Shown here: positions 1-11,016 of the stretch, piece after piece
How the letters are laid out: each line of letters opens with the position of its first letter
Position numbering within the stretch: the stretch's first letter is position 1
Origin: Paraburkholderia aromaticivorans
Lineage (GTDB): Bacteria > Pseudomonadota > Gammaproteobacteria > Burkholderiales > Burkholderiaceae
NCBI RefSeq assembly: GCF_012689525.1
Contig: NZ_CP051514.1
Coordinates: forward strand, 1 to 64,000
Direction: 5' to 3'
Length of the DNA: 64,000 nt
Translations under genes and position numbers: made by a program
Notes under the pieces: model-generated
The model's database searches: none
The model's input: only the letters and a program-made list of their open reading frames with translations
What the model was told of the DNA's origin: nothing

Positions 1-2
1 GG

Positions 3-332
3 GTGCGGGAAGGGGTGCGTTACGGCATCAACTTTCTTGCGGAAGATCAGCGGGCGCTCAGTGGACATTTTGGCGGGCGCCCTGTTGAAGGCATCGACTT
101 GCCGTTCTGCGAGCAACAGGGAACGCCGTTATTACAAGGAAGCCTGGTGCATATTGTTTCGCGCACGGTCGACGTGCACCCGGCGGGCGACCATTTTCTG
201 TACATCGGGGAAGTGGAGTACATCCACTTTGGCGAGCAACGCAGGCCGTTGATCTTCTATAGCGGAAAGTATCAGCAGGTTCACACCCATGCACCGATGA
301 TTACGGCGAACGGATGCGTCGAAGGGTGGTAG
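3..332 (+). CDS. Flavin reductase-like protein, C-terminal part (5' end outside window)
   Basis: This reads as the C-terminal two thirds of a flavin reductase-like (FMN-binding split-barrel) protein. Family features seen are YGINFLAEDQRALSGHF near the visible start, a central PLLQGSLVHIVSR strand and the C-terminal PLIFYSGKYQ. Such proteins reduce FMN or FAD with NAD(P)H and supply it to a partner monooxygenase. The N-terminal flavin-binding strands are missing, so the GTG at position 3 is probably internal and the true start lies upstream of the window. The partner oxygenase is not visible. About 110 residues are present compared with 160-190 in the family. Confidence 0.75.
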   Translation: MREGVRYGINFLAEDQRALSGHFGGRPVEGIDLPFCEQQGTPLLQGSLVHIVSRTVDVHPAGDHFLYIGEVEYIHFGEQRRPLIFYSGKYQQVHTHAPMITANGCVEGW

Positions 333-502
333 ATGGATCGCATTCGTTCCCGCGGCGATCGAGTGCGAGAGTGGCAGTCTTCAAGTCATAGTGGACAAGC
401 CGTCTATCTAGGCAATTAGTTATGCAAATCGAAAGATTCCGTAGCGTGAATCGGAATGCGCACCGGATCGACGTGATGAGATAACCAGCGGGCGGAGAAA
501 GC

Positions 503-757
503 ATGATTAGGCGTGAAAGTTCTTTACGGTTGCTGATTGGAAAGTGGCTCGCAGCGACGCCCACAAAGCCGGTTCGGATCAGGCGGCTCGCCCGTGAACG
601 TTCCGACCGCCGACGTTACGTCGCCGTCGAGGTGTCGCGGCGCGCAGGCGACGCCGCAATCTGGTTCTTCCGTCATCAGGACGGTAGCTGGGAGGTGTTT
701 CCTCCTGATGTCCAACGACCGCCGCTACCTTTCCTGAACTATCGAGAAAATGGATAA
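503..757 (+). CDS. Small conserved-looking protein of unknown function
   Basis: An 84-residue basic protein starting at an ATG preceded by a GGAGAAAG ribosome-binding site. It is rich in Arg in the first half and has an aromatic segment (IWFFRHQDGSWEVFPP) in the second. There is no signal peptide or membrane segment and I recognise no domain. It lies between the flavin reductase and the E1 gene on the same strand, with about 170 untranslated bases on each side, so it is not clearly in either operon. The start signal and protein-like composition favour a real gene. Confidence 0.5.
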   Translation: MIRRESSLRLLIGKWLAATPTKPVRIRRLARERSDRRRYVAVEVSRRAGDAAIWFFRHQDGSWEVFPPDVQRPPLPFLNYRENG

Positions 758-930
758 ACGCCGACTCGCGAACATCCACGCCAGGGCGCTCACGTGCGGA
801 TGCTTCGCATGGGACCGCGCGATGGCCCGTCCAGCATTCGAAGAATTCCCCGTCGTACCGACAAACCTCGGTGGCGGTGCGTCGCAGAGCGCGCACGGTA
901 ACCGGTAATCGATGACAAACGAGCAATGAC

Positions 931-3606
<2,676 letters not shown>

Positions 3607-3642
3607 TTCACTGAATCGCCGCACCATTAGAAAGGATTGGAC

Positions 3643-5001
3643 ATGCAGCAGTTGAGGGTTCCTGACATCGGTGACTACAAGAACATCCCCGTGATTGAAG
3701 TGCTGATCCAGGCGGGCGACGTCGTCGATGTCGAGCAGTCGCTGATTACGCTCGAATCGGACAAGGCGACGATGGACGTGCCGAGCACGTCGGCCGGCAC
3801 CATCCGGGAGGTGCTGCTTAAGCCGGGCGACGTCGTGTCGATGGGCAGTGTGATAGCGCATATCGAGTTTGCCGGCGCGGGGGCGCACGCAACAGCGGCA
3901 CCGGTCGCCGAAGAGAAGCGCTCGAGCGGAGCAGGCTCCGCCGAGGTCGCTCCTCATTCCGACCTCATGCTTCAAGTACCGTTGGCTGAGGCGAATGCTG
4001 CAGCGGTAACGTCGGCTGCCAGCACGCAGTCAATCGCAGTTGCCGCGCAGCCTGATACGGGTGCGCAGTTGGCCCCGGAGCGGTCCACTGATGTCGCGGC
4101 AGGGCCATCGGTACGCAAACTGGCGCGTGAACTGGGTGTTGCGCTCGCAGACGTGAAGCCGGGCGGCCGCAACGGTCGTGTGCTGCGCGAGGACGTGCTC
4201 GCCCACGCCAAGACCGTGCTGGCTCGCCCGGTATCCTCCAGCGCGCCAGCCGCAGCAGGCAGCGGCGGTCTCGAGCTGCTGCCCTGGCCCGAGATCGACT
4301 TCGCCAAATTCGGCCCGGTCGAGCGCAGTCCGCTCTCGCGCATCAAGCGCATCTCCGGCGCGAACCTGCACCGCAACTGGGTACGCATTCCGCACGTTAC
4401 CAATTTCGATCAGACTGACATCACGGAGCTCGAAGCATTACGCGTGACGCTCAATCGCGAGGCGCGTGAAGGCACGGCAAAGGTCACGCTGCTCGCGTTT
4501 CTGATCAAGGCCTGCGTGAGCGCGTTGCAACGCTTCCCGCAGTTCAACGTGAGCCTCGACGGCCAGGACGTGGTGCAAAAGCGCTACTTCCACATTGGCT
4601 TCGCTGCTGACACGCCGAACGGCCTCGTCGTGCCGGTGATCCGCGATGCGGATCGCAAGGGCGTAGCCGCGATCGCCACCGAAATGGCGGAGCTCGCGCA
4701 AACGGCCCGTGCCGGCAAGCTGGCTCCCGCACAGATGCAAGGTGGTTGCATGTCGATCTCGTCGCTCGGCGGGATTGGTGGCACGCATTTCACGCCGATC
4801 ATCAATGCACCTGAAGTCGCGATTCTCGGCGTGGGCAAGGCCGGGACAAAGCCGATGTGGAACGGCTCGGCGTTCGAGCCACGTCTGATCCTTCCGCTGT
4901 CGCTGTCGTGGGATCACCGCGCAGTCGACGGCGCCGAGGCCGGCCGTTTTCTTGCCTATCTGGCCACACTTATGACCGATTTTCGCCGCGCGCTGCTGTG
5001 A
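3643..5001 (+). CDS. aceF: Dihydrolipoyllysine acyltransferase (E2), single lipoyl domain
   Basis: A 452-residue E2 core protein. One lipoyl domain occupies residues 1-75 with the lipoylated Lys41 in LESDKATMDVP. An Ala-rich linker follows, then a peripheral-subunit-binding domain near 148-185 (VRKLARELGVALADV ... GRVLREDV). The catalytic acyltransferase domain covers about 220-452 and ends with the active-site WDHRAVDG. I chose ATG 3643 because it follows AGAAAGGA at the right spacing; a TTG two codons upstream is less likely. Housekeeping AceF of beta-proteobacteria usually has two or more lipoyl domains and is longer, so this shorter form supports a specialised complex with the preceding E1. 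The binding domain implies an E3 partner encoded elsewhere. Confidence 0.9.
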   Translation: MQQLRVPDIGDYKNIPVIEVLIQAGDVVDVEQSLITLESDKATMDVPSTSAGTIREVLLKPGDVVSMGSVIAHIEFAGAGAHATAAPVAEEKRSSGAGSAEVAPHSDLMLQVPLAEANAAAVTSAASTQSIAVAAQPDTGAQLAPERSTDVAAGPSVRKLARELGVALADVKPGGRNGRVLREDVLAHAKTVLARPVSSSAPAAAGSGGLELLPWPEIDFAKFGPVERSPLSRIKRISGANLHRNWVRIPHVTNFDQTDITELEALRVTLNREAREGTAKVTLLAFLIKACVSALQRFPQFNVSLDGQDVVQKRYFHIGFAADTPNGLVVPVIRDADRKGVAAIATEMAELAQTARAGKLAPAQMQGGCMSISSLGGIGGTHFTPIINAPEVAILGVGKAGTKPMWNGSAFEPRLILPLSLSWDHRAVDGAEAGRFLAYLATLMTDFRRALL

Positions 5002-5043
5002 CGCGGCCTTCACTCAGGTTCAACAGAAGGAAGGAGACATAGC

Positions 5044-5634
5044 ATGAGTACATCACAGGAATCGCAATCGACGCAGCAGCAGGGGGCGGGCACGGCAGAG
5101 CGTGTCGTGCCGTTCAAGATGGCCCATCTGGTCTATCGCTGCCGCCGGCGCGAAGAGACCGTGGCCTGGTATCTGCACCTCTTTCAGGCACATGTCGTGT
5201 TCAGGGATGACGTGCTGACCTTCATTACCTACGACGACGAACACCATCGTCTCGCGTTCTTCAACATGCCGGACATTCCGCCCAAGGGTGAGGACATCGC
5301 GGGCGTGCACCATGTCGCGTACAGCTTCCGCACGGTCGGCGAGCTGCTCCAGAACTATGTGCGGCTGAAGACGGTCGGCATCCTGCCTTACTGGTGCATC
5401 AATCACGGGCCGACCACGTCGCTCTATTTCCGCGACCCCGAGGGCAACGATATCGAGTTCCAGGCGGATAACGGCGACGACCCCGGCGCGTTTTTCCATT
5501 CGGAAGACTTCGCGCAGAACCCGATCGGCGTCGAATTCGATCCCGATGAGCTCGTGAAGCTGTGGCAGGCGGGTGCGACCGACGCCGAACTTTGCAAGGT
5601 CGGCACCGCGGCAACCGGTAAATCCAGTTTTTAG
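5044..5634 (+). CDS. VOC-family protein resembling type I extradiol dioxygenases
   Basis: A 196-residue vicinal-oxygen-chelate protein with the fold of one extradiol-dioxygenase module. Candidate metal ligands sit in the expected order: His in KMAHLVYRC, His in GVHHVAYSF and Glu in DPEGNDIEFQ. That is the 2-His-1-carboxylate pattern of Fe(II) ring-cleavage enzymes. It is shorter than two-module dioxygenases of about 300 residues, like the class annotated as biphenyl-2,3-diol dioxygenase III-related. A GGAGACATAGC ribosome-binding site precedes the ATG. Its position between an acyltransferase and an FAH-family gene suggests ring cleavage or isomerisation in the same pathway; the substrate is not known. 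Confidence 0.82.
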   Translation: MSTSQESQSTQQQGAGTAERVVPFKMAHLVYRCRRREETVAWYLHLFQAHVVFRDDVLTFITYDDEHHRLAFFNMPDIPPKGEDIAGVHHVAYSFRTVGELLQNYVRLKTVGILPYWCINHGPTTSLYFRDPEGNDIEFQADNGDDPGAFFHSEDFAQNPIGVEFDPDELVKLWQAGATDAELCKVGTAATGKSSF

Positions 5635-5650
5635 TGAGCGGAGCGTTCTG

Positions 5651-6523
5651 ATGAAACTCGTGACATTTTCCCTGCCGGAAGGCAGGCCGACGCTGGGTGT
5701 CGTGGTTGATGGCGGGATCATCAAGATCTCGAAACATATCGCCGATGCACCTGCCGACATGATCGGACTGATCGAGGCGTGGGCCACCTTCAAGGAGCGC
5801 CTGCAACGCCTGGCGGTCAATACGCGCGCCGATGTTGCGCTGGACGCAGTCACGCTGCTCGCGCCCATCCCGCGGCCGCCCAAAATGCTGGGCATCGGAC
5901 TGAACTACGCTGATCACCTTGCCGAGTCCGGCATGGAGAAGCCTGCCGACCAGTTGTGGTTCGCCAAGATGTCCACGTCGGCTGCGGGCCCATTTGCATC
6001 GATCGATCTGCCACGGGTGTCGGAACAGCTCGACTACGAGGCTGAGCTCGCGTTCGTGATCGGCGAGCGTTGCCGGCACGTGTCGCGCGACCGGGCACAT
6101 GAGGTGATCTTTGGCTATTGCGCAGCCAATGATGTGAGCGTTCGCGACTGGCGGGTGCGTACCTCGCAGTTCACGCTCGGCAAATCGTTCGATACGCATG
6201 CACCGTTTGGTCCATGGATCGTCACCCCCGACGAGATCGCCGATCCGCACGCACTCGGCATCCGCTGTTTCGTGAACGGTGAAAAGCGGCAGGATTCGAA
6301 CACTCGTGAACTGATCTTCAACTGCTTCGAGCAGGTCGAACATCTGTCTAAGGTGATGACACTCGAACCTGGCGACGTGATTTTCTCGGGCACGCCGGGC
6401 GGCGTCGGTGTCGCCTGCAAGCCGCCGCGCTGGCTGTGCGCAGGAGATCGGGTCAGGGTTGAAATTGACGGGATTGGCGCGATCGAAAACATCGTGCGCG
6501 CTGAAGCCGGCCGAGCCCTATAA
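5651..6523 (+). CDS. Fumarylacetoacetate hydrolase (FAH) family protein
   Basis: A 290-residue protein starting MKLVTFSLPEG at ATG 5651, 16 bases after the VOC gene. The N-terminal 60 residues are a cap region and the FAH catalytic domain begins near KMLGIGLNYADHLAESG. Metal-binding carboxylates appear in LDYEAELAFVIGE, followed by GYCAANDVSVRDWR, GPWIVTPDEI and the C-terminal GDVIFSGTPGGVG. Family members cleave C-C bonds in beta-dicarbonyl or acylpyruvate compounds, or hydrate or decarboxylate meta-cleavage products. After a ring-cleaving VOC enzyme, hydrolysis or isomerisation of the ring-opened product to a 2-oxoacid for the E1/E2 pair is a reasonable inference. Confidence 0.88.
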   Translation: MKLVTFSLPEGRPTLGVVVDGGIIKISKHIADAPADMIGLIEAWATFKERLQRLAVNTRADVALDAVTLLAPIPRPPKMLGIGLNYADHLAESGMEKPADQLWFAKMSTSAAGPFASIDLPRVSEQLDYEAELAFVIGERCRHVSRDRAHEVIFGYCAANDVSVRDWRVRTSQFTLGKSFDTHAPFGPWIVTPDEIADPHALGIRCFVNGEKRQDSNTRELIFNCFEQVEHLSKVMTLEPGDVIFSGTPGGVGVACKPPRWLCAGDRVRVEIDGIGAIENIVRAEAGRAL

Positions 6524-6540
6524 CTGCAGTGGAGACAGGA

Positions 6541-6918
6541 ATGAACGAAGCAAACGTCCAGCAGGAAATCATCCGGCTGGAGCAGGCGCGCTGCCGTGCG
6601 CTCGTGGAAGCAGATATCGATTCACTACAGAAACTCGTGTCCGACGACGTCGTTCACGTGCACGCGAATGGCAAAAAGGACAACAAGGTGGCTTATCTGC
6701 TGATGGTCGAAAAGCAGATCCGTTTCCTGGAAGCAAGTCGGCAGGCGCTCGACGTCAGGGTCTACGGCGAGCTTGCAGTCGCCACTGGGCATCTGCATCA
6801 GACCATTGAGATGAAGGAGTCCGCGCAACGCATCGTCATGCATGTCATGACCACGCAGGTCTGGGCGCAACGTAAGGGCGCCTGGCAGCAGGTCAGCTTC
6901 CAGGCCACGAACCTGTAG
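6541..6918 (+). CDS. NTF2-like (SnoaL/DUF4440-type) protein
   Basis: A 125-residue cone-barrel protein. It begins with a helix (VQQEIIRLEQARCRALVEAD), then has the family segment LVSDDVVHVHANGKKDNK and the C-terminal strand pattern RIVMHVMTTQVWAQRKGAWQQV. ATG 6541 directly follows GGAGACAGGA; a GTG four codons upstream lacks spacing for that site. Family members bind small hydrophobic ligands and some act as isomerases, dehydratases or decarboxylases. It is the last gene of the aceE operon, 17 bases after the FAH gene and ahead of a terminator-like hairpin. Confidence 0.8.
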   Translation: MNEANVQQEIIRLEQARCRALVEADIDSLQKLVSDDVVHVHANGKKDNKVAYLLMVEKQIRFLEASRQALDVRVYGELAVATGHLHQTIEMKESAQRIVMHVMTTQVWAQRKGAWQQVSFQATNL

Positions 6919-6981
6919 ATTGGCCGCCAGACAGAGAGTGAGTAGATTGCTCTCTGGGTCCATGATTGCTTGGGAGATGGT

Positions 6982-7014
6982 CGGGCGCGCGCCTCGCCTC
7001 ATGCGCCCGTTTTT
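6982..7014 (+). terminator. Probable rho-independent terminator after the aceE operon
   Basis: CGGGCGC at 6982-6988 pairs with GCGCCCG at 7003-7009 around a 14-base loop and is followed by five T. It lies 64 bases after the NTF2-like stop codon, where an operon end is expected. Confidence 0.6.
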
Positions 7015-7157
7015 ACCGGTTATCGTTGTCACGAAACGCCGCACGCCCAATAAGCGATTCATCAGGTCGTGCCCGGCGCAGCACACGTGAAATCTGGATC
7101 GACATCGGTATTGTCAACACAACAAATTATTAAATTAGTAGCACAAAGGAGACGGGG

Positions 7158-8081
7158 ATGGATAAAACAACGAAGCTGGTACTGACGATGGGAAGCATAC
7201 TCGCGATGGCGAGCCTGATGGGGGCAGGCGAGGTACGTGCGACCGAAAATGGACTTGCCACCTATCCGGTGGGAGTGAATACAGTGCTGGACGGAATACT
7301 GCCGCCTCCCGGTGCGACGCAGTTCTACAACTACACGGAATACAATTTCTCGAGCAAATTCGCCGGTGCGGATGGAAAGAGTTCTGTTCCCGGATTTCAC
7401 AGTGAAGTTCTCGTGGACGCGCCGCGCGTGGTCCATACGTGGGGGCCGACGCTGGGGTCTTTCACATTTTCGAGCGGTATTGTGGTGCCGTTGTTCCACC
7501 TGCACGTTGATGTGCCGGGTGCGTCAGGCACGCGCAGCGCACTTGGCGACATCATCGTTCATCCTTTGATGGTGGGATATTCCAACCCGTCGCACACGTT
7601 CTTCGCATTCATTTCACCGGACGTTGGACTTCCCACCGGCTCTTACTCGGTCAACCGGGTGGCCAACACGGGCCTGAACACGTATGCATTCGAGCCGAAC
7701 CTGTCTGTCACCTGGTTTCCCAGCCCGAAATGGGAGCTCTCGGGGCTCGCGCAAATCGAGTTCAATTCGCCGAACCACGCGACCAACTATCACTCGGGCA
7801 ATGTCGCGACGCTCGATTGGCTTGTCGGCTATTCGGTGACCAAAGGTTTCCAGCTTGGTGTGCAAGGATATTTCCTCAAACAGGTTTCGGATGACACCGT
7901 GAACGGACAGACCGCGCCTAACGATGGATTTCGTGGTCAGGCAATCGGCATCGGCCCGCAACTGCGTTACGACCTGGGGCCGGCCTCCGCAATCGTTTTC
8001 AAGTATCAGCACGAGTTTGCAGTGAGGAACCGGCCACAGGGTGAGCGTCTGTGGGTCGAAGTGAGCTTCCCGATCAGGTGA
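7158..8081 (+). CDS. Outer-membrane protein, phenol meta-pathway (SphA/PF13557) family
   Basis: A 307-residue exported protein with a signal peptide of about 29 residues (LVLTMGSILAMASLMGAG, cleavage near VRA-TE). The body has alternating amphipathic strands (GSFTFSSGIVVPLFHLHVD, HTFFAFISPDVGLPTGSYS, LGVQGYFLKQVSDD) and ends in an outer-membrane-like strand, LWVEVSFPIR, as expected of a beta-barrel. The family is found with aromatic and terpenoid catabolism genes and is thought to help hydrophobic substrates cross the outer membrane. An AAGGAGACGGGG ribosome-binding site precedes the ATG. It is separated from the aceE operon by a terminator but shares its strand, so it may serve the same substrate. 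Confidence 0.82.
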   Translation: MDKTTKLVLTMGSILAMASLMGAGEVRATENGLATYPVGVNTVLDGILPPPGATQFYNYTEYNFSSKFAGADGKSSVPGFHSEVLVDAPRVVHTWGPTLGSFTFSSGIVVPLFHLHVDVPGASGTRSALGDIIVHPLMVGYSNPSHTFFAFISPDVGLPTGSYSVNRVANTGLNTYAFEPNLSVTWFPSPKWELSGLAQIEFNSPNHATNYHSGNVATLDWLVGYSVTKGFQLGVQGYFLKQVSDDTVNGQTAPNDGFRGQAIGIGPQLRYDLGPASAIVFKYQHEFAVRNRPQGERLWVEVSFPIR

Positions 8082-8234
8082 GGCTGGCCTTGTTTCTCAT
8101 GTGCAAAACCGATTTTCGCGGCCACTACGGATCGCATTATGCTGGACGCTGCTGCCCGGGTAGGATGTGAGGATCGGCCTTGCTAATCCTGACCCGAGTG
8201 CGAGCAGCTAGCCGTATGATCCACACGTTGATAA

Positions 8235-9063
8235 GGCTTTGTCACGTTATTGCGGCGGTCGCGTAGAATTCTTGAGATGAAAAATTCCAGATCGCTCTAT
8301 CACGGGCATCGCTTTCCTGCGGTGGTCATCAGCTGGGCCGTTCGGTGGTACTTTCGGTTTCAGCTGAGTTTGCGTGATATTGAAGAGTTGCTGTTCGAGC
8401 GGGGCATCGAGGTGAGTTATGAAACCGTGCGCCGCTGGTGCGATAAATTCGGTTCCGGGTTCGCACATCGGGTAAAGGCTGTCCGGCGAAAACCGGGCAG
8501 TACATGGCATCTCGATGAGTTGTTCGTGACGTTGCGCGGTGAACCTTATGTGCTGTGGCGAGCGGTCGACGAGCACGGTGCCGAACTCGATATCCTGCTG
8601 CAGAAGCGGCGCGACACGGCCGCAGCCGAACGATTCTTCAAACGCGTACTTCGTTCGTGCCCGGTGCCGCGCAAAATCGTCACTGATCAGCTGCGCAGCT
8701 ATCCGGCCGCGAAGTACAGGATCCCCGCGCTGGCAAATGTCAAACACGTGTTCGTCAAGGCTGCCGCCCGCGTGAACAATCGGGCCGAGAATAGCCATCA
8801 ACCTGCGCGCGACCGCGAGCGGCGCTTGCGCGGGTTTCGCGACCCAAAGCGTACCCAGGCGTTTCTCTCGAGCTTCGGACCGATCCGGCAGCACTTCGCG
8901 CTCAAGCGGCATTTGCTGCGCGCTTCTCTTTACCGCAAACAGCTCACTCAGCGCTTCGACTCGTGGCATCGTTTGACCGAGCTCACCCAAAATCCGTCAA
9001 CCGTCTGAGCAAACACGCATCCCCCATCTGTTTGCGTCATCGCCCAGTCAACGTGACAAAGCC
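8235..9063 (+). mobile_element. IS6-family insertion sequence
   Basis: An 829-bp element bounded by perfect 14-bp inverted repeats, GGCTTTGTCACGTT at 8235-8248 and its complement at 9050-9063, with a single IS6-type transposase inside. The flanking 8-mers (8227-8234 and 9064-9071) do not match, so there is no target duplication. This suggests the element arrived or was rearranged by recombination, as IS6-family cointegrate formation often does. Confidence 0.9.
8277..9008 (+). CDS. IS6-family transposase
   Basis: A 243-residue DDE transposase. It has the family start (SLYHGHRFPAVVISWAVRWY), a helix-turn-helix region (LSLRDIEELLFERGIEVSYE) and the catalytic residues Asp in WHLDELFV, Asp in KIVTDQLRSY and Glu in NNRAENSHQ. 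Length agrees with IS26-like enzymes (234-240). ATG 8277 was chosen over an upstream TTG because the family begins with MKNSR-type residues before YHGHRFP. It looks intact. Confidence 0.92.
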   Translation: MKNSRSLYHGHRFPAVVISWAVRWYFRFQLSLRDIEELLFERGIEVSYETVRRWCDKFGSGFAHRVKAVRRKPGSTWHLDELFVTLRGEPYVLWRAVDEHGAELDILLQKRRDTAAAERFFKRVLRSCPVPRKIVTDQLRSYPAAKYRIPALANVKHVFVKAAARVNNRAENSHQPARDRERRLRGFRDPKRTQAFLSSFGPIRQHFALKRHLLRASLYRKQLTQRFDSWHRLTELTQNPSTV

Positions 9064-9066
9064 CTA

Positions 9067-9909
9067 TCAGCCGATGAGTCTGCGGTATGCACTGAGGTGC
9101 CTTAAGAGCCCCTGTTTGTCGCCGCGTATCTCGCTAAGCCTGGCGATATTGAAGTGTGCGTCGGCATGGGTCGGGTCAAGCTCAATGCATCGTTCATACG
9201 CTTCCACAGCAGCATCGTGCCGCTTCAATTCTTCCAGAACGACGGCACGATTAAAGTGCAGCAACGCGTCATCAGGAAAATGCTCGAGCGCACGCTCGAA
9301 TACCGACAGCGCCTCTTCGCATCGCGTCTCGGCCTCGCACAGTAGTACGCCGAGATTGGTATAGGCATGGTAGTGGGGCCTTGGGGCCAGCTCTAGTACC
9401 TTTCGGTAGGCCTGCTCGGCGCCGACAACATCACCATCCGTGAGCTGCTCTGCGAGAGCGAACCATTCGTTGGCCTGCTGCTCCCGGCTCCCGAGATTTC
9501 GCGGCGTTGAGTCAAGAAACGCGACGTCGCCATGGATGGGCGCGACCTCGAAATCAAGCAGATGCTGACCGGACGTCGCGTCCCATTGTGCCTGACCGGT
9601 CTTGACCGCTACGGTATCACCGACAGCTGTGATACGGATGCCAGACAGCGGAAGCTCGTCAGGAAGGTCAGCCTTCAGCTTGGCGAGAGCGCGCAAAATC
9701 TTGCGGGACGCGATTTTCGCCGATTGCAGTTGGAATGCTGTTCGCAAAACCACCACGTCCTGAAACGTGAACCTCAGTTCATTGCGTCGTCCGCGCGAAG
9801 GTTGCACGAATCCGGCTGCTATCAGGCCAGACAGCACCCTTCGTGAAACGCCGAGCAACGACTGAAGACTGCGCAGCGAGTAGTCGTCTGAGTGATTGCG
9901 CCTGGTCAC
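9067..9909 (-). CDS. MerR-like HTH protein with C-terminal TPR repeats, coupled to ku
   Basis: A 280-residue protein. Residues 10-75 are a MerR-like winged helix (YSLRSLQSLLGVSRRVLSGLIAAGFVQP), followed by a linker and, from about 145 to 275, three to four tetratricopeptide repeats (ANEWFALAEQLTDGDVVGAEQAYRKV, HAYTNLGVLL, LLHFNRAVVLEELKRHDAAVEAYERC). Its ATG overlaps the ku stop by four bases (ATGA), so the two are translationally coupled. A role in regulating or scaffolding end-joining is inference only. The stop codon lies three bases from the right end of the IS6 element, which has abutted but not obviously cut the gene. Confidence 0.8.
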   Translation of the reverse strand: MTRRNHSDDYSLRSLQSLLGVSRRVLSGLIAAGFVQPSRGRRNELRFTFQDVVVLRTAFQLQSAKIASRKILRALAKLKADLPDELPLSGIRITAVGDTVAVKTGQAQWDATSGQHLLDFEVAPIHGDVAFLDSTPRNLGSREQQANEWFALAEQLTDGDVVGAEQAYRKVLELAPRPHYHAYTNLGVLLCEAETRCEEALSVFERALEHFPDDALLHFNRAVVLEELKRHDAAVEAYERCIELDPTHADAHFNIARLSEIRGDKQGLLRHLSAYRRLIG

Positions 9910-10838
9910 TTGCGAACTCGGACCTTTGCTGGCGGCGCTTCAACAACTTCGACCTTGGGTGCGGCTCGCTTGACTGGCCGTCGGGGTTTGCTCGCGAGTG
10001 CCTCGACATCGGCGGCCGGAGCTTTTTTGGCTGCAGGCACCTTCGCTGGCGCCGCTCTCTTGACCTTATTGGCGCTTAGGCTTGCGCGAAGCGCTTCCAT
10101 GAGGTCAATCACCTGACCGCCCGACTCTTCAGCGGGAGCCTCCGGGGACACTATCTGCTTGCCTGCAATCTTGCGGTCAATGGCTTCGAGAATGCGCTTC
10201 TTCTCTTCATCTTCGTATGCCGTCGGGTCATATGCGTCTTCCGACACCTGGTCGATGATTTGCCGAGCGAGTTTCAACTCGGTGTCGCTGACGGTTACAT
10301 GTTCAATATGCAAATCACCCAGCGCCCGCACTTCGTCCGCAAATAGCAACTGCTGGAAGACCATTCCGTCTTCTGCAGGCCGTATCTGAACGATTCGGGT
10401 TTTTCCCTTGTACGACCATTTCGCCAGCGCGCAGCGCTCGCTGTCCCGCATGGCCTGCTGCAGCAGGCTGTAGGGCTTGCCGCGTTTGTCCGGCGCGATG
10501 AAGTACGCCTTGTCGTAGTACAGCGGGTCGACTGACTTTTCCGGAACGAAAGAAACAATCTCAACCACGTGGCTCGCCCCCTCTTCGAGCGCCTTCAGTT
10601 CGTCGGGAGTAAAGACAACGAACTGGCCTTTCTCGAATTCATAGCCTTTCTTCATATCGGCGCGGGCAACAACCTCACCGCTTGCCTCGGATATGTATTG
10701 CTGCTTCACCCGCCCGCCATCGGCTGTCAACAGGTTGAAGCCAACGCCAGAAGCGCTGTCTGTGGCCGAATATAGCTTCACCGGTATGGAAACCAGACCG
10801 AAGGATAGCGTCAGCGATGCAATGGAACGCGCTGCCAT
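9906..10838 (-). CDS. ku: Non-homologous end-joining protein Ku
   Basis: A 310-residue bacterial Ku: start MAARSIASLTLSFGLVSIPV, core with FTPDELKALEEG, SVDPLYYDKAYFIAPD and the dimer region ELKLARQIIDQ. The Lys/Arg/Ala-rich C-terminal tail from about residue 258 is typical of proteobacterial Ku, which uses it for DNA contact. The homodimer binds double-strand ends and recruits LigD. Here the neighbouring ligD survives only as a stub (11017-11372), so this Ku must act with a ligase encoded elsewhere or be an orphan. The ATG is preceded by AGGAGAATC on the minus strand. Confidence 0.93.
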   Translation of the reverse strand: MAARSIASLTLSFGLVSIPVKLYSATDSASGVGFNLLTADGGRVKQQYISEASGEVVARADMKKGYEFEKGQFVVFTPDELKALEEGASHVVEIVSFVPEKSVDPLYYDKAYFIAPDKRGKPYSLLQQAMRDSERCALAKWSYKGKTRIVQIRPAEDGMVFQQLLFADEVRALGDLHIEHVTVSDTELKLARQIIDQVSEDAYDPTAYEDEEKKRILEAIDRKIAGKQIVSPEAPAEESGGQVIDLMEALRASLSANKVKRAAPAKVPAAKKAPAADVEALASKPRRPVKRAAPKVEVVEAPPAKVRVRK

Positions 10839-11016
10839 ATGATTCTCCTGATAGCGGCTCGTGGGTGTCGCCGCAGCTGACTAGTGGCCATCCATTCCAG
10901 AGGTCTAACCTTCGCATCCCAAAGTATGCCGTGTGCCCACGGACCGCCGCATCTGCCCGTGCAAATTCCCGGGCTGCCTGTCCACGCTCGCAGTCGCTTC
11001 GCTATTACGCGTTGCG

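Noticed and set aside
7111..7140. Promoter TTGTCA ... for the outer-membrane protein gene
   Set aside because: No -10 hexamer at acceptable spacing fits well; the region is AT-rich but the evidence is too weak to list.
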